Notes: generated by a model from the sequence alone, not told the origin. A DNA stretch of 64,000 bases from Pseudomonas sp. 30_B (GCF_017491605.1 NZ_JAFGYY010000003.1:186001-250000); one strand, 5' to 3'; numbered from the stretch's first letter, positions 22,379-31,803 are shown. Numbers and translations: made by a program.

Positions 22379-23128
22379 TCAGCGGCTGTCCGCTACCGTC
22401 AGCCCGTCGCCAGGCGCGGGATTTGCCTGCGTCGCCGGCCGATACAGCATCAGGGCATAGAGGCCCAGGCAGATCAGCCAGTCCAGCAGTGCCGTCCAGA
22501 TATTGTGCGAGAGGAAATGCGCCCCCTGCAGCATGCGCGAAACGGAGAACAGGCTGCCCAGGCCCAGGGCGAACCAGAAGGCATAGCGGGCCAGGCGCGG
22601 TTTGCGGTCGCGCAGCGCGAAGTACAGGGCGAACAGCACGAATCCCGAGGAGGCATGGCCGCCCGGCCAGCAGCGCCCCGGATGCTCGGTCGGCGGGCGC
22701 GGGCTGAGCAGCGAGCTGTAGGTTTCCTTGCCGCCGAACTGCGTCAGGTCCCAGGGGCATTGCACGGTGGTGAGCGCCTTCAGCGGCGTGACGATGCTCG
22801 CCGCGAGGACCATGGCCAGGGCCAGGAAACCCAGCGTCCGGCGGTAAGGGCGCAGCGATGCGTAGAAGAAACCGGCCCCCCAGGCGATCAGGGCTGCCGC
22901 GCAGAGCAGGATGACCGATTGCTTGGCGCGGTCGTGCAGGACGTTTTCCAGGAACCAGCTATGGCGTCCGATGAAGCCCTCACCGGGGTGATACATCCAC
23001 TGGGCGAGCGTCAGGTCGACGGTTACCGGTTCGAAAGTCAGCAGCAGGGCGGCCAGCGCCAGCGGCAGGGCCAGCACCAGCCAGAGATTCAGCGGGCGAG
23101 AGCGGGGCAGGGTGGTCGGGGCGGACAT
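22379..23128 (-). CDS. PAP2-superfamily membrane phosphatase
   Basis: The 249-residue protein has about six hydrophobic segments. It carries PAP2 phosphatase motifs: a KALTTVQCPWDL segment, PGGHASSGF (central Ser-Gly-His motif) and SRMLQGAHFLSHNIWTALL (last catalytic His). Related proteins remove phosphate from lipid A or undecaprenyl pyrophosphate in the inner membrane. It is divergent from colRS, and the ColR regulon in P. putida includes envelope-lipid genes, so a lipid A or LPS role is plausible (inference). A candidate direct-repeat box lies between the two. Confidence 0.82.
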   Translation of the reverse strand: MSAPTTLPRSRPLNLWLVLALPLALAALLLTFEPVTVDLTLAQWMYHPGEGFIGRHSWFLENVLHDRAKQSVILLCAAALIAWGAGFFYASLRPYRRTLGFLALAMVLAASIVTPLKALTTVQCPWDLTQFGGKETYSSLLSPRPPTEHPGRCWPGGHASSGFVLFALYFALRDRKPRLARYAFWFALGLGSLFSVSRMLQGAHFLSHNIWTALLDWLICLGLYALMLYRPATQANPAPGDGLTVADSR

Positions 23129-23263
23129 CGGGGCTCCAGGAAGGTTGTGCGGCTCACGGCGTCCTGCAGCTGGATGACGTCGCGATACGGCGCGGCGGCC
23201 GACATGGTCGACTCGCCGGCGTTACCTTGCCGTCATCCAAATGTGAAATTTGTGTCAAACCCG

Positions 23264-23280
23264 TTTAAGTTCCATTTAAG
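23264..23280. promoter_or_regulatory. Candidate ColR/PmrA-type direct-repeat box
   Basis: TTTAAG (23264-23269) recurs at 23275-23280, an 11-base period as used by OmpR-family dimers. It lies 36 bases before the colR ATG and upstream of the divergent PAP2 gene. It resembles the TTAA-type boxes of PmrA. Assignment to ColR is inference. Confidence 0.45.
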
Positions 23281-23315
23281 GAAGATAGGCTAGGGTGCAC
23301 TTCGGAGGAGAGTTC

Positions 23316-23999
23316 ATGCGCATTCTGTTGGTTGAAGACAATCGGGACATTCTGGCGAATATGGCCGACTACCTCGGGCTCAAGGGGTATACGGTGGATT
23401 GCGCGCAGGATGGGCTTTCCGGGCTGCATCTGGCGGCAACATCCCACTATGACCTGATTGTGCTCGACGTCATGCTGCCGGGGCTGGACGGCTTCACGCT
23501 GTGCCGCCGGCTGCGCGAGGACGCCCGGCGCGACACCCCGGTGATCATGCTCACCGCCCGCGACCAACTGGATGACCGCCTGCAGGGCTTTCGTTCCGGC
23601 GCCGATGATTACCTGTTGAAACCCTTCGCCCTGTCGGAGCTGGCGGCCCGTATCGAGGCCGTGCTGCGCCGCAGCCAGGGCGGCGGACGCCGCGAGCTGC
23701 AGGTCGGCGACCTGAGCTACAACCTCGACACGCTGGAAGTGAACCGCAGCGGCAAGCCGCTCAAACTCAACCCCATCGGCCTGAAGCTGTTGGCCGTTCT
23801 GATGCAGAAAAGCCCCCACGTGGTGCGCCGCGACGTACTGGAAGAAGCGGTCTGGGGCGACGACTGCCCCGACAGCGACAGCCTGCGCAGCCACGTCCAT
23901 CAACTTCGCCAGGTGATCGACAAGCCTTTCGATTCGTCGCTGCTGCACACCGTGCATGGCGTCGGCTACCGCCTGGCGGAGGAAGCGAATGGAGTATAA
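23316..23999 (+). CDS. colR: Response regulator ColR
   Basis: The 227-residue protein is an OmpR-type regulator very close to Pseudomonas ColR: MRILLVEDNRDILANMADYL, phospho-acceptor LIVLDVMLPGLDG, conserved Lys in DDYLLKPFALSEL, and a winged-helix domain (about 130-222). ColR with ColS controls genes for outer-membrane and LPS maintenance, root colonisation and tolerance to excess metals. ATG 23316 follows GGAGGAGAG. It overlaps colS by 11 bases. Confidence 0.95.
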   Translation: MRILLVEDNRDILANMADYLGLKGYTVDCAQDGLSGLHLAATSHYDLIVLDVMLPGLDGFTLCRRLREDARRDTPVIMLTARDQLDDRLQGFRSGADDYLLKPFALSELAARIEAVLRRSQGGGRRELQVGDLSYNLDTLEVNRSGKPLKLNPIGLKLLAVLMQKSPHVVRRDVLEEAVWGDDCPDSDSLRSHVHQLRQVIDKPFDSSLLHTVHGVGYRLAEEANGV

Positions 24000-25263
24000 G
24001 CAGAGCCTTTCCCGACGGATTGTCTTTGCCTTCGTACTCATGACCGCCGCGGTCGGCGGGCTCTTCTCGGTGGGGATCGTCGGCGTCGTCCACGTCGTCG
24101 AGGAGCGGCTGATCTCCCATGACCTGGGTGGCGAGCTCGACCGGATTCTCCAGGCCGACCTGGCGCTCGGCCAGGCCCCGAAGCTCGACCCCGGCATGCG
24201 TTTCTTCATCAGCGACGGCCAGGGCGTGTATGCCATGCCGCCGGCGTTACGCCGCCTGGACGAGGGGTTCCACGAAGTCTTCGACGGTGAGCTGTCGTTC
24301 CATGCGCTGGTGCGTGACGAGGGTGGCCGGCGCTTCGTACTGCTGCAGGACCAGAGCGATTTCGAGGCGCGCGAGCAGGTTCTCTATGCCTCCGTGGTCA
24401 CCGGCTATGTGCTCAGCCTGACGCTGGCTGGCCTGCTCGGCTGGCTGCTTTCGCGCAAGGTCATGGAGCCGGTGGCCCGCCTGGCTCGCCAGGTACGTCA
24501 CCGCGACCAGTTGCTGGAGCTGGCGCCGCCGATGGCGCCCGACTATGCCCGCGACGAGGTGGGCGAGTTGGCGGCCGCCTTCGATTACGCCATGGGGCGG
24601 CTGCACGACGTGCTGACCCGGGAGAAGCTTTTCACCAGCGACGTCAGCCACGAGTTGCGCACGCCGCTGATGGTGATCGCCACCAGCTGCGAGCTGTTGG
24701 CCGAGGAGCCTGGCTTGAGCGACAGGGCGCGCAACCAGCTGGCGCGCATGAACAGCGCCTGCGAGGAGATGCGTGACCTGGTGCAGACCTTCCTGCTGCT
24801 GGCGCGTGCGCAGCGCAAGGACATGGGCATCGTCCCCCAGGCAGGTTTACGGCAGATCGCCGAGGAGCTGGTCGCGCAGTGGCGAGGACCTATCGAGGCG
24901 AAGGGATTGCAGCTGGAGTTCGTGGGCGTGGAGGCCATGCCCGGCCAGTTCAACGCTCCGTTCCTGCGCTCGGTAATGAGCAATTTACTGCGCAATGCGA
25001 TGCATTACACCGAAAGTGGCAGCATCCGCTTACAACTTTCCGCGACAGGTTTCTGGGTCGAGGACACGGGCGCGGGAATCCCCGAGGAGCAGCGCGAGCG
25101 CGTGTTCCAGCCGTTCGTCCGTGGCATGAACCCGCGTGGCGAGGGGCTTGGGCTGGGGTTGTCGCTGGTCAAGCGTATCTGCGCCTCGGAGAGCTGGGAT
25201 GTCAGCCTCCATCCGGTCGATCCGCACGGCTGTCGCTTCGAAGTTTGCCTAGCCGTGGCTTGA
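23989..25263 (+). CDS. colS: Sensor histidine kinase ColS
   Basis: The 424-residue protein has transmembrane helices near residues 12-35 and 140-162 bracketing a periplasmic domain of about 100 residues. This contains GFHEVF and an E-x-x-E pair (EARE); ExxE acidic residues in P. putida ColS bind zinc and ferric iron. Next come HAMP, the HisKA box FTSDVSHELRTPLMV and the ATPase domain (NLLRNAMHYTESG, DTGAGIPEEQ, GLGLGLSLVKR). ATG 23989 overlaps the end of colR, so translation is probably coupled. Confidence 0.93.
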   Translation: MEYKQSLSRRIVFAFVLMTAAVGGLFSVGIVGVVHVVEERLISHDLGGELDRILQADLALGQAPKLDPGMRFFISDGQGVYAMPPALRRLDEGFHEVFDGELSFHALVRDEGGRRFVLLQDQSDFEAREQVLYASVVTGYVLSLTLAGLLGWLLSRKVMEPVARLARQVRHRDQLLELAPPMAPDYARDEVGELAAAFDYAMGRLHDVLTREKLFTSDVSHELRTPLMVIATSCELLAEEPGLSDRARNQLARMNSACEEMRDLVQTFLLLARAQRKDMGIVPQAGLRQIAEELVAQWRGPIEAKGLQLEFVGVEAMPGQFNAPFLRSVMSNLLRNAMHYTESGSIRLQLSATGFWVEDTGAGIPEEQRERVFQPFVRGMNPRGEGLGLGLSLVKRICASESWDVSLHPVDPHGCRFEVCLAVA

Positions 25264-25345
25264 CGAAATCTTCACAAGTGGGTGACCGGGCTGTGACAGG
25301 CTGGTCGGTATTGTTCGACCTTAAATAGGGACAGGTAACCATCCG

Positions 25346-26017
25346 ATGAGTGACAAACCCGTCGATCTGGAGTTTTCCCAGAAGTACGACCGCGAGCACG
25401 CCGAGCGCTATCTGCGTAAGCACCAGGCCGGGCTGTCGCGGAAACTTTCCCACTGGCGGGATGTCCAAGTCGCCCGCCAGGCACTCAAGCTCGCCGGTCA
25501 GCCCAATCTGGTGCTCGACCTGCCGTGCGGTGCCGGGCGCTTCTGGCCGATGCTGGCCGAAAAGGAAAATCGCGTGATCATCGGCGCCGACAACTCGCCG
25601 GACATGATCGCGGTTGCCTGCGCCGGCCAGCCGGAAGAGGTTGTAAAACGCGTCCGTCCTTTGCAGACTTCGGCGTTTGCCATCGATCTGCCGGACAACG
25701 CCGTCGACAGCATCTTCTCGATGCGCCTGATGCACCACATCGGCGAAGTGGACGATCGACTGACCATGCTGCGCGAGTTCCACCGTGTCACCCGTGACTC
25801 GGTGATCCTCTCGATGTGGGTGGATGGCAACTTCAAGTCCTGGAAACGTGCGCGCGCCGAAGCTTCCCGCAAGAAGCACGCCTACCAGAACCGTTTCGTG
25901 ATTCCGGCCAAGACCATCGAGGCGGAGTTCCGCCAAGCGGGGTTCAAGGTTCAGGACCACATTGATTTCGTCCCGCTCATCCACATGTGGCGGGTCTACA
26001 TTCTGCGTAAGGAATAA
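25346..26017 (+). CDS. SAM-dependent methyltransferase of the colRS operon
   Basis: The 223-residue protein has a class I methyltransferase core: VLDLPCGAGRFWPMLA (SAM loop), IIGADNSPDMIAVA and IFSMRLMHHIGEVDDR. It corresponds in size and place to the orf222 gene reported between colS and wapQ in P. fluorescens. The substrate is unknown. The neighbouring LPS kinase suggests an envelope sugar or lipid (inference). Confidence 0.85.
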   Translation: MSDKPVDLEFSQKYDREHAERYLRKHQAGLSRKLSHWRDVQVARQALKLAGQPNLVLDLPCGAGRFWPMLAEKENRVIIGADNSPDMIAVACAGQPEEVVKRVRPLQTSAFAIDLPDNAVDSIFSMRLMHHIGEVDDRLTMLREFHRVTRDSVILSMWVDGNFKSWKRARAEASRKKHAYQNRFVIPAKTIEAEFRQAGFKVQDHIDFVPLIHMWRVYILRKE

Positions 26018-26019
26018 CA

Positions 26020-26724
26020 ATGGCCGCTGATCTGGCATCTCTGCAGCAAATTTCCGGTGAAAACGCTATCGATCGCTGGTTGCAGATTCCCGGCAAATGG
26101 GTAGAGGAACCGAATCGGCGGCGCGGCGGCGAAAGCGGTGTGCAGCGCGTCCTGACAGCCGATGGGCGCCTGCTGTACCGCAAGCAGCAGATGGGGCACA
26201 TCTACCGCGATCTGCTGCATCCCTTCGGTTACCCCACCGCCATTCGCGAGCGCGATGCGCTGAAGGCCGCCGAAGCCCTGGGCGTGAAGGTGCCGACCCT
26301 GGTCTATGCCGGTTGCCGCAAGGTCAATGGCGAATGGCAGGCGCTGCTGGTCACCGAGTCCCTCGACGGTTTCTCCAGCCTGGAAGACTGCTACGCCCGT
26401 GGCGACCGCGAACGCTGGGGCGAAACGCTGCACCAACGCATTCTGCAACAATACGGTAGTACCCTCGCCAAACTTAACGCTGGTCACTGGCAGCACGGCT
26501 GCCTGTACCTCAAGCACGTCTTCGTGCGGGTGGACGGCGACAAGATTGAAGTGGCGCTGATCGACATGGAGAAGGCCCGCCGACGTTTCAGCGCCCAGCG
26601 CGCTGCCCGTCATGACCTTCGCCAGGTGAAACGCCGTTCGTCGTGGACAGAGGCGCAGTGGAAGGCCTTTGTCTATGGTTACCAAGCGGCGTTTGGCAGC
26701 GCCATCAAAGGGTTGCAGACATGA
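26020..26724 (+). CDS. inaA: LPS core kinase InaA/WapQ family
   Basis: The 234-residue protein is a member of the lipopolysaccharide kinase (Kdo/WaaP-like) family. It has RVLTADGRLLYRKQQMGHIYRD, TLAKLNAGHWQHGCLYLKHVFV (catalytic-loop position, H-x-D replaced by HGC) and ALIDMEKARRR (metal-binding Asp). WapQ-type enzymes are proposed to phosphorylate heptose of the LPS core. The gene is also known as inaA. It starts two bases after the methyltransferase stop and overlaps the next small gene by four bases. Confidence 0.87.
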   Translation: MAADLASLQQISGENAIDRWLQIPGKWVEEPNRRRGGESGVQRVLTADGRLLYRKQQMGHIYRDLLHPFGYPTAIRERDALKAAEALGVKVPTLVYAGCRKVNGEWQALLVTESLDGFSSLEDCYARGDRERWGETLHQRILQQYGSTLAKLNAGHWQHGCLYLKHVFVRVDGDKIEVALIDMEKARRRFSAQRAARHDLRQVKRRSSWTEAQWKAFVYGYQAAFGSAIKGLQT

Positions 26725-26951
26725 AATTAGAAGTTACGCGAAGTTTGCTCCTGCTCGGCGCGCTCGGGGTGGCAACCCTGGCGGCGGCAGCCTGGCATGA
26801 ACCCTCCCCTTCGGTCATTTCCAGCAGGGCGAATCAGGATGAATGCCCGATTCCGCCCAACATGCGAGCAAAACAGGATGCCCGTCCGGACCAGGACCTG
26901 TTGCTCTTCGTGTTTGGCATGTCGCAGGGCGCAGTCGCGCAATCGCGCTGA
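26721..26951 (+). CDS. Small putative secreted protein at end of colRS operon
   Basis: A 76-residue ORF starts at ATG 26721, overlapping the inaA stop as ATGA, so it is probably translated by coupling. It begins with a likely signal sequence ([20 protein letters not shown] followed by AAAAWHE) and then a short polar chain with one Cys. No family is recognised. A similar small hypothetical gene follows inaA in P. aeruginosa as I remember it. An operon-end terminator follows at 26971. Confidence 0.75.
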   Translation: MKLEVTRSLLLLGALGVATLAAAAWHEPSPSVISSRANQDECPIPPNMRAKQDARPDQDLLLFVFGMSQGAVAQSR

Positions 26952-26970
26952 GCTTCGCGTATCTCACAGG

Positions 26971-26994
26971 AACCCCGCTTCGGCGGGGTTTTTT
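26971..26994 (+). terminator. Terminator of the colRS-inaA operon
   Basis: AACCCCGC (26971-26978) and GCGGGGTT (26983-26990) form a stem capped by a TTCG tetraloop and followed by T residues. Confidence 0.85.
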
Positions 26995-27043
26995 GTGGGC
27001 GACGGGTTTAGACTGCCGATTCGAAGCCTGCAACGAGACGAGC

Positions 27044-28237
27044 ATGAGCGACAGCGTATTTTCCCGACGGATCGTGCAGAACCTGCTGGATACCGACTTC
27101 TACAAGCTGAGCATGATGCAGGCGGTGCTGCACAACTATCCCAACGCCGAGGTGGAGTGGGAGTTTCGCTGCCGCAACGAGGAAGACCTGCGCGCCTACC
27201 TGGACCCGGTGCGCGAGCAGGTCGAGTACCTGTCGGAGCTGTCCTTTGCGCCCCAGGAGCTGGCCTTCCTCGAACGCATTCCGTTCTTCAAGCCGGATTT
27301 CATCCGCTTTCTCGGCCTGTTCCGCTTCAATCCCTGCTATGTGCAGATGGGCGTCGAAAACGGCGAATTCTTCCTGCGCCTCAAGGGGCCCTGGTTGCAC
27401 GTGATCCTGTTCGAGGTGCCGTTGCTGGCGACCATCAGCGAGGTGCGCAACCGCCACCGTTATCCAGGTGCCTCGCTGACGGCGGTGCGCGAGCGCCTGC
27501 AGGAGAAGCTCCACTGGTTGCGCGGCGAGGCCAGCGCCGAGGAACTGGCCGGTTTCAAGATGGCCGATTTCGGTACCCGCCGGCGCTTTTCCTACCCGGT
27601 ACAGGAGGCGGTGGTGCGCGATTTGCGCGACGGCTTCCCCGGTCACTTCGTCGGCACCAGCAATGTGCATCTGGCGCGCATGCTGGGGGTGAAGCCGCTG
27701 GGCACCATGGCCCACGAATGGTTGATGGCGCACCAGCAGCTTGGCCCGCGGCTGATCGACAGCCAGGCCGCGGCGCTGGATTGCTGGGTTCGCGAGTACC
27801 GTGGCCAGTTGGGTATTGCCTTGACCGACTGCATCACCATGGATGCCTTCCTGGCCGATTTCGACCTGTTCTTCGCCAAGCTCTTCGACGGCTTGCGGCA
27901 TGACTCGGGCGATCCGCTGGCCTGGGCGGAAAAGGCCATCCGTCATTACGAGCGCCTGGGCATCGATCCGCGCGGCAAGACCCTGGTGTTCTCCGATGGC
28001 CTGAACCTGCCGCGTGCGCTGGAAATCTACCGGGCGCTGCGCGGTCGTATCGATGTCAGCTTCGGCATCGGCACCCAATTCACCTGTGATGTGCCCGGCG
28101 CCACGCCGATGAACATCGTGTTGAAGATGACGGCCTGCAACGGGCACCCGGTGGCGAAGATTTCCGACACGCCGGGCAAGACCCAATGCAAGGACGAGAA
28201 CTTCCTCCACTATCTCAAACACGTCTTCAAGGTCTGA
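27044..28237 (+). CDS. pncB: Nicotinate phosphoribosyltransferase
   Basis: The 397-residue protein matches Pnc[56 protein letters not shown] (with the His phosphorylated by ATP in this family) and [12 protein letters not shown]. It makes nicotinate mononucleotide from nicotinate and PRPP in NAD salvage. ATG 27044 follows GAGACGAGC. The open frame upstream overlaps the previous gene. Confidence 0.96.
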   Translation: MSDSVFSRRIVQNLLDTDFYKLSMMQAVLHNYPNAEVEWEFRCRNEEDLRAYLDPVREQVEYLSELSFAPQELAFLERIPFFKPDFIRFLGLFRFNPCYVQMGVENGEFFLRLKGPWLHVILFEVPLLATISEVRNRHRYPGASLTAVRERLQEKLHWLRGEASAEELAGFKMADFGTRRRFSYPVQEAVVRDLRDGFPGHFVGTSNVHLARMLGVKPLGTMAHEWLMAHQQLGPRLIDSQAAALDCWVREYRGQLGIALTDCITMDAFLADFDLFFAKLFDGLRHDSGDPLAWAEKAIRHYERLGIDPRGKTLVFSDGLNLPRALEIYRALRGRIDVSFGIGTQFTCDVPGATPMNIVLKMTACNGHPVAKISDTPGKTQCKDENFLHYLKHVFKV

Positions 28238-28319
28238 GCGCACCGGTTTGCGCGGCACGCCGCGACGCGCCAATCTTGCTGGACGACCCCTCGCGCCTAT
28301 CCATTCAGAGGAATGACGG

Positions 28320-29804
28320 ATGCCAGCAACGAACGAACTGATCATTGGTGCAGGTCCGGACGGCCAGCCGGTCGGCCAGGCCTGGAAGCTCGCCAACCGC
28401 CACGGCCTGATCGCCGGCGCCACCGGCACCGGCAAGACGGTGACCCTGCAACGCCTGGCCGAGTCCTTCAGCGATGCCGGCATCGCGGTCTTCGCCGCCG
28501 ACATCAAGGGTGACCTGTGCGGCATCGCCGCCGCCGGCAACCCGCAGGGCAAGGTGGCCGAGCGCATCGCCAGCATGCCCTGGCTGAACTACAGCCCCAA
28601 GGCTTACCCGGTGAGCCTGTGGGACGTGGCCGGCAAGACCGGGCATCCGCTGCGCACCACGCTGTCGGAGATGGGGCCGCTGCTGCTGGCCAACCTGCTG
28701 GAGTTGACCGAGAGCCAGCAGGCGGCGCTGTTCGCCGCATTCAAGGTGGCGGATCGCGAAGGTCTGCTGCTGCTCGACCTGAAGGACCTCAAGGCGCTGC
28801 TCAATCACTTCAAGGAGCACCCGGATATCCTCGGCGAAGACCGCGCGCTGTTCACCCCGGCGTCTTCCCAGGCGCTCCTGCGCCGTCTCGCGTTGCTGGA
28901 GCAACAGGGCGCCGAGGCGTTCTTCGGCGAGCCGGCCTTGCAGCTGGAAGACCTGCTGCGCCCCGAGGCCGACGGGCGCGGGCGCATCCACCTGCTGGAT
29001 GCCAGCAAGCTGGTGCATGAAGCGCCCAAGGTGTATGCCACCTTCCTGCTCTGGCTGCTGGCCGAGCTGTTCGAGCAGTTGCCCGAGCGTGGCGATGCCG
29101 ACAAGCCGATCCTCGCGCTGTTCTTCGACGAAGCGCACCTGCTGTTCAACGGCACGCCCAAGGCGCTGCAGGATCGTCTGGAGCAGGTGGTGCGACTGAT
29201 CCGCTCCAAGGGTGTGGGCGTCTACTTCGTCACCCAGTCGCCGGGCGACCTGCCGGACGACGTCCTGGCCCAGCTTGGCTTGCGCATCCAGCATGGCCTG
29301 CGCGCCTTCACTGCCAAGGAGCAGAAGTCCCTGCGCGCGGTGGCCGACGGCTTCCGCCCCAATCCTGCGCTCGACACGCTCAAGGTGCTGACCGAACTGG
29401 GCATTGGCGAGGCGCTGGTGGGGACGCTGGAGGAGAAGGGTACGCCGGCCATGGTCCAGCGCGTTGCCGTGGCGCCGCCGCAATCGCGTATCGGCCCGCT
29501 GAGCGAGGCCGAGCGCGCGGACATCATCCGCCGCTCGCCGCTGGCCGGCCGTTACGATCAGCCGATCGATCGTGAGTCCGCCTACGAGAAGCTGACCGGC
29601 CGCGCCGACGACAAGATGGCGCCGACCCAGGAGAAGGAAGAAAAGGGCCTGGGTAGCGACCTGGGCGGCCTTGCCGGCGAGCTGCTCGGCACACTGGCCA
29701 GCCAGACCGCCAAGACCGTGGTGCGTCAGGCGGCCAACCAGATTGGCCGGCAGTTGGTGCGCGGGTTGATGGGCGCGCTGCTGGGTGGCAGCAAGCGACG
29801 CTGA
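28320..29804 (+). CDS. HerA-like ATPase, DUF853 (YjgR) family
   Basis: The 494-residue protein has Walker A GATGTGKTVTLQ near residue 35, Walker B PILALFFDEAHLLFN near 265 and the sensor VYFVTQSPGDLPDDV, as in HerA/FtsK-type ATPases. It belongs to the DUF853/YjgR family, whose role is unknown. The C-terminal 100 residues are linker-rich and end with Gly/Ala-rich helices. It follows pncB by 82 bases. RBS AGAGGAA precedes the ATG. Confidence 0.88.
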   Translation: MPATNELIIGAGPDGQPVGQAWKLANRHGLIAGATGTGKTVTLQRLAESFSDAGIAVFAADIKGDLCGIAAAGNPQGKVAERIASMPWLNYSPKAYPVSLWDVAGKTGHPLRTTLSEMGPLLLANLLELTESQQAALFAAFKVADREGLLLLDLKDLKALLNHFKEHPDILGEDRALFTPASSQALLRRLALLEQQGAEAFFGEPALQLEDLLRPEADGRGRIHLLDASKLVHEAPKVYATFLLWLLAELFEQLPERGDADKPILALFFDEAHLLFNGTPKALQDRLEQVVRLIRSKGVGVYFVTQSPGDLPDDVLAQLGLRIQHGLRAFTAKEQKSLRAVADGFRPNPALDTLKVLTELGIGEALVGTLEEKGTPAMVQRVAVAPPQSRIGPLSEAERADIIRRSPLAGRYDQPIDRESAYEKLTGRADDKMAPTQEKEEKGLGSDLGGLAGELLGTLASQTAKTVVRQAANQIGRQLVRGLMGALLGGSKRR

Positions 29805-29812
29805 AGTTTTTC

Positions 29813-29863
29813 CTGTAGGAGCGGGCCATGCCCGCGATCGCGCGCATGGCGCGCTCCTACAGG
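29813..29863. repeat. REP-type inverted repeat
   Basis: CTGTAGGAGCGGGC at the left and GCGCGCTCCTACAG at the right bracket the core CCCGCGATCGCG. It is almost identical to the copy at 32081-32131. It lies right at the junction between the DUF853 gene and the chemoreceptor/Tad block. Confidence 0.8.
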
Positions 29864-29872
29864 TGTACCCAT

Positions 29873-29900
29873 GAAAAAGGCGCCCTCGGGCGCCTTTTTC
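29873..29900. terminator. Bidirectional terminator
   Basis: GAAAAAGGCGCC (29873-29884) and GGCGCCTTTTTC (29889-29900) form a perfect stem with a four-base loop. It ends both the DUF853 gene and the convergent chemoreceptor gene. Confidence 0.85.
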
Positions 29901-29913
29901 GTTTCCAGCGGAA

Positions 29914-31803
29914 TCAGATGCGGAAGCTGTCCACCAACTGACGCAGACGCCCGGCCTGGTTCTCCAGGTCGGCGCAGGCGCGCAGGGTGGCCTGGAGGTT
30001 TTCCACGCCTTCCTGGTTCAGCGTGTTGATCTCGGTGATGTCCATGTTCAGCGAGTCGACCACGGCGGTCTGCTCTTCGGTGGCGGTGGCCACCGACTGG
30101 TTCATCGAGTCGATCTCGCCGATGCGGTGGGTGACGCTGGCCAGGCGCTCGCCGGCGCGATTGGCGATCTCCACGCTTTCCAGGCTGTAGCGCTGGCTTT
30201 CGGTCATGGTGTCCACGGCCTCGCGGGCGCCGACCTGCAGCTCCTCGATCATCTTCTGGATCTGCTGCGCCGATTCCTGGGCGCGGTGGGCGAGGTTGCG
30301 TACCTCATCCGCCACCACGGCGAAACCACGGCCGGCTTCCCCGGCGCGGGCGGCTTCGATGGCGGCGTTCAGGGCCAGCAGGTTGGTCTGCTCGGAAATG
30401 CCTTTGATCACCTCCAGAATCTGCCCGATGTTCACCGTGCGGCTGTTCAGCGCCTCGATGTTGGCGCAGGCCGAGCTGATCTTGTCGGACAGCTGGTTCA
30501 TCGCGCTGATGGTCTGCTCGACCACCTGGCGGCCATCGCCGGCCTGGTGCGAGGCATCGGTGGCATGGTGCGAGGCGTCGGCGGCGTTGCGGGCGATTTC
30601 CTGGGCGGCGGCGCCCAGTTCGTTGATCGCGGCGGCGACGCTGTTGGTGCGGTTGGCCTGCTCGTCGGAGTTGCTCATCGACGAGTTGGAGGCGTTGACC
30701 ACCAGTTGCGAAACGTCATGCAGGCTGCGGGCGGTGGAGGCCACTTCGCGGATGGATTCGTGGATGCGCTCGACGAAGCGGTTGAAGGCGTTGGCTACTA
30801 CACCGAATTCGTCGTTGCTGGCCACTTTCAGGCGCTGGGTGAGGTCGCCGTCGCCCTGGGCGATGTCCTGCATGGCGCGGCCCATGTCGGTCAGCGGCGC
30901 CATCAGTACACGGATCAGCATGCCCAGCAGGAACAGGATGGCGACGATGGCGATGGCCGCAGCGATGATGGCCGACGCGCGGAACTTGCTGAGCATCGCA
31001 TAGGCCGCGTCCTTGTCGATGGACAGGCCGATGTACCAGTTCACCGACGGCAGACCTTTCACCTGGGTGAAGCTGAGGATGCGGGTCTGGCCATCGAGCT
31101 CGGCTTCGCTGAAACCGCTGCCGATCTTCGGCGTGTTCTGCGGATAGACCTCGGCCAGGGTTTTCATCACTAGGTTCTTGTCCGGGTGCACGAGGATCTT
31201 GCCGTCGCCGCTGACCAGGAAGGCGTAGCCCATGCCGCTGAAGTTCAGCGAGTTGATGATCTGCACCAGGGTCTGCAGGCCGAGGTCGCCACCGACCACG
31301 CCGACGGTCCTGCCGCCGTTGCGGGCCGGAGTGGCAATGGTGATGACCAGCTGCTGGGTTGCCGCGTCGATGTACGGCTCGGTCAGGGTGGTGCCGCCGG
31401 CGGCCAGGGCATCCTTGTACCAGGGGCGGGTACGCGGATCGTAGCCGTCGGGCATGGCATCGTTCGGGCGCATGGTGAAGGTGCCGTCTTCCTGCCCCAG
31501 GTAGGTGTAGTTGAACGTGCTGCGCAGGGTGTTCTGCTCCAGCAGGGCGGCGAGCTTGTCCGGCGCGCTGTCGCGGGCGATGGTCTGCGCGGTGCTCTCG
31601 ACCAGCAGTATCCGGCCGCTCAGCCAGTTCTGGATATTGCTGGCGGTCACCGTGCCCATTTCCCGCTGGTAGTCTTCGAGATCGTCGCGGATCGCGTTGC
31701 GCTGCAGGTAGTCGTTGTAGAGGGTGAAGAGGGCGAAAGCGGAGAAAACCACAAGCGAGGCGGCCAGGAGGATCTTATGGCTGAATTTCAGGCTCTTGAT
31801 CAT
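29914..31803 (-). CDS. pctA: Amino-acid chemoreceptor with dCache domain, PctA-like
   Basis: The 629-residue methyl-accepting protein has TM1 (residues 9-30), a periplasmic dCache domain (about 35-275), TM2 (AIVAILFLLGMLIRVL), HAMP and a signalling domain with GISEQTNLLALNAAIEAARA. The ligand site keeps the amino-acid motif of dCache receptors: RPWY, a Tyr in TEPYID and Asp in GGDL. PctA and PctB of P. aeruginosa have this size and place near flp. The exact paralogue cannot be told. ATG 31803 opens with MIKSLKFSHKILLAASLVVF. The open frame upstream is spurious. Confidence 0.85.
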   Translation of the reverse strand: MIKSLKFSHKILLAASLVVFSAFALFTLYNDYLQRNAIRDDLEDYQREMGTVTASNIQNWLSGRILLVESTAQTIARDSAPDKLAALLEQNTLRSTFNYTYLGQEDGTFTMRPNDAMPDGYDPRTRPWYKDALAAGGTTLTEPYIDAATQQLVITIATPARNGGRTVGVVGGDLGLQTLVQIINSLNFSGMGYAFLVSGDGKILVHPDKNLVMKTLAEVYPQNTPKIGSGFSEAELDGQTRILSFTQVKGLPSVNWYIGLSIDKDAAYAMLSKFRASAIIAAAIAIVAILFLLGMLIRVLMAPLTDMGRAMQDIAQGDGDLTQRLKVASNDEFGVVANAFNRFVERIHESIREVASTARSLHDVSQLVVNASNSSMSNSDEQANRTNSVAAAINELGAAAQEIARNAADASHHATDASHQAGDGRQVVEQTISAMNQLSDKISSACANIEALNSRTVNIGQILEVIKGISEQTNLLALNAAIEAARAGEAGRGFAVVADEVRNLAHRAQESAQQIQKMIEELQVGAREAVDTMTESQRYSLESVEIANRAGERLASVTHRIGEIDSMNQSVATATEEQTAVVDSLNMDITEINTLNQEGVENLQATLRACADLENQAGRLRQLVDSFRI

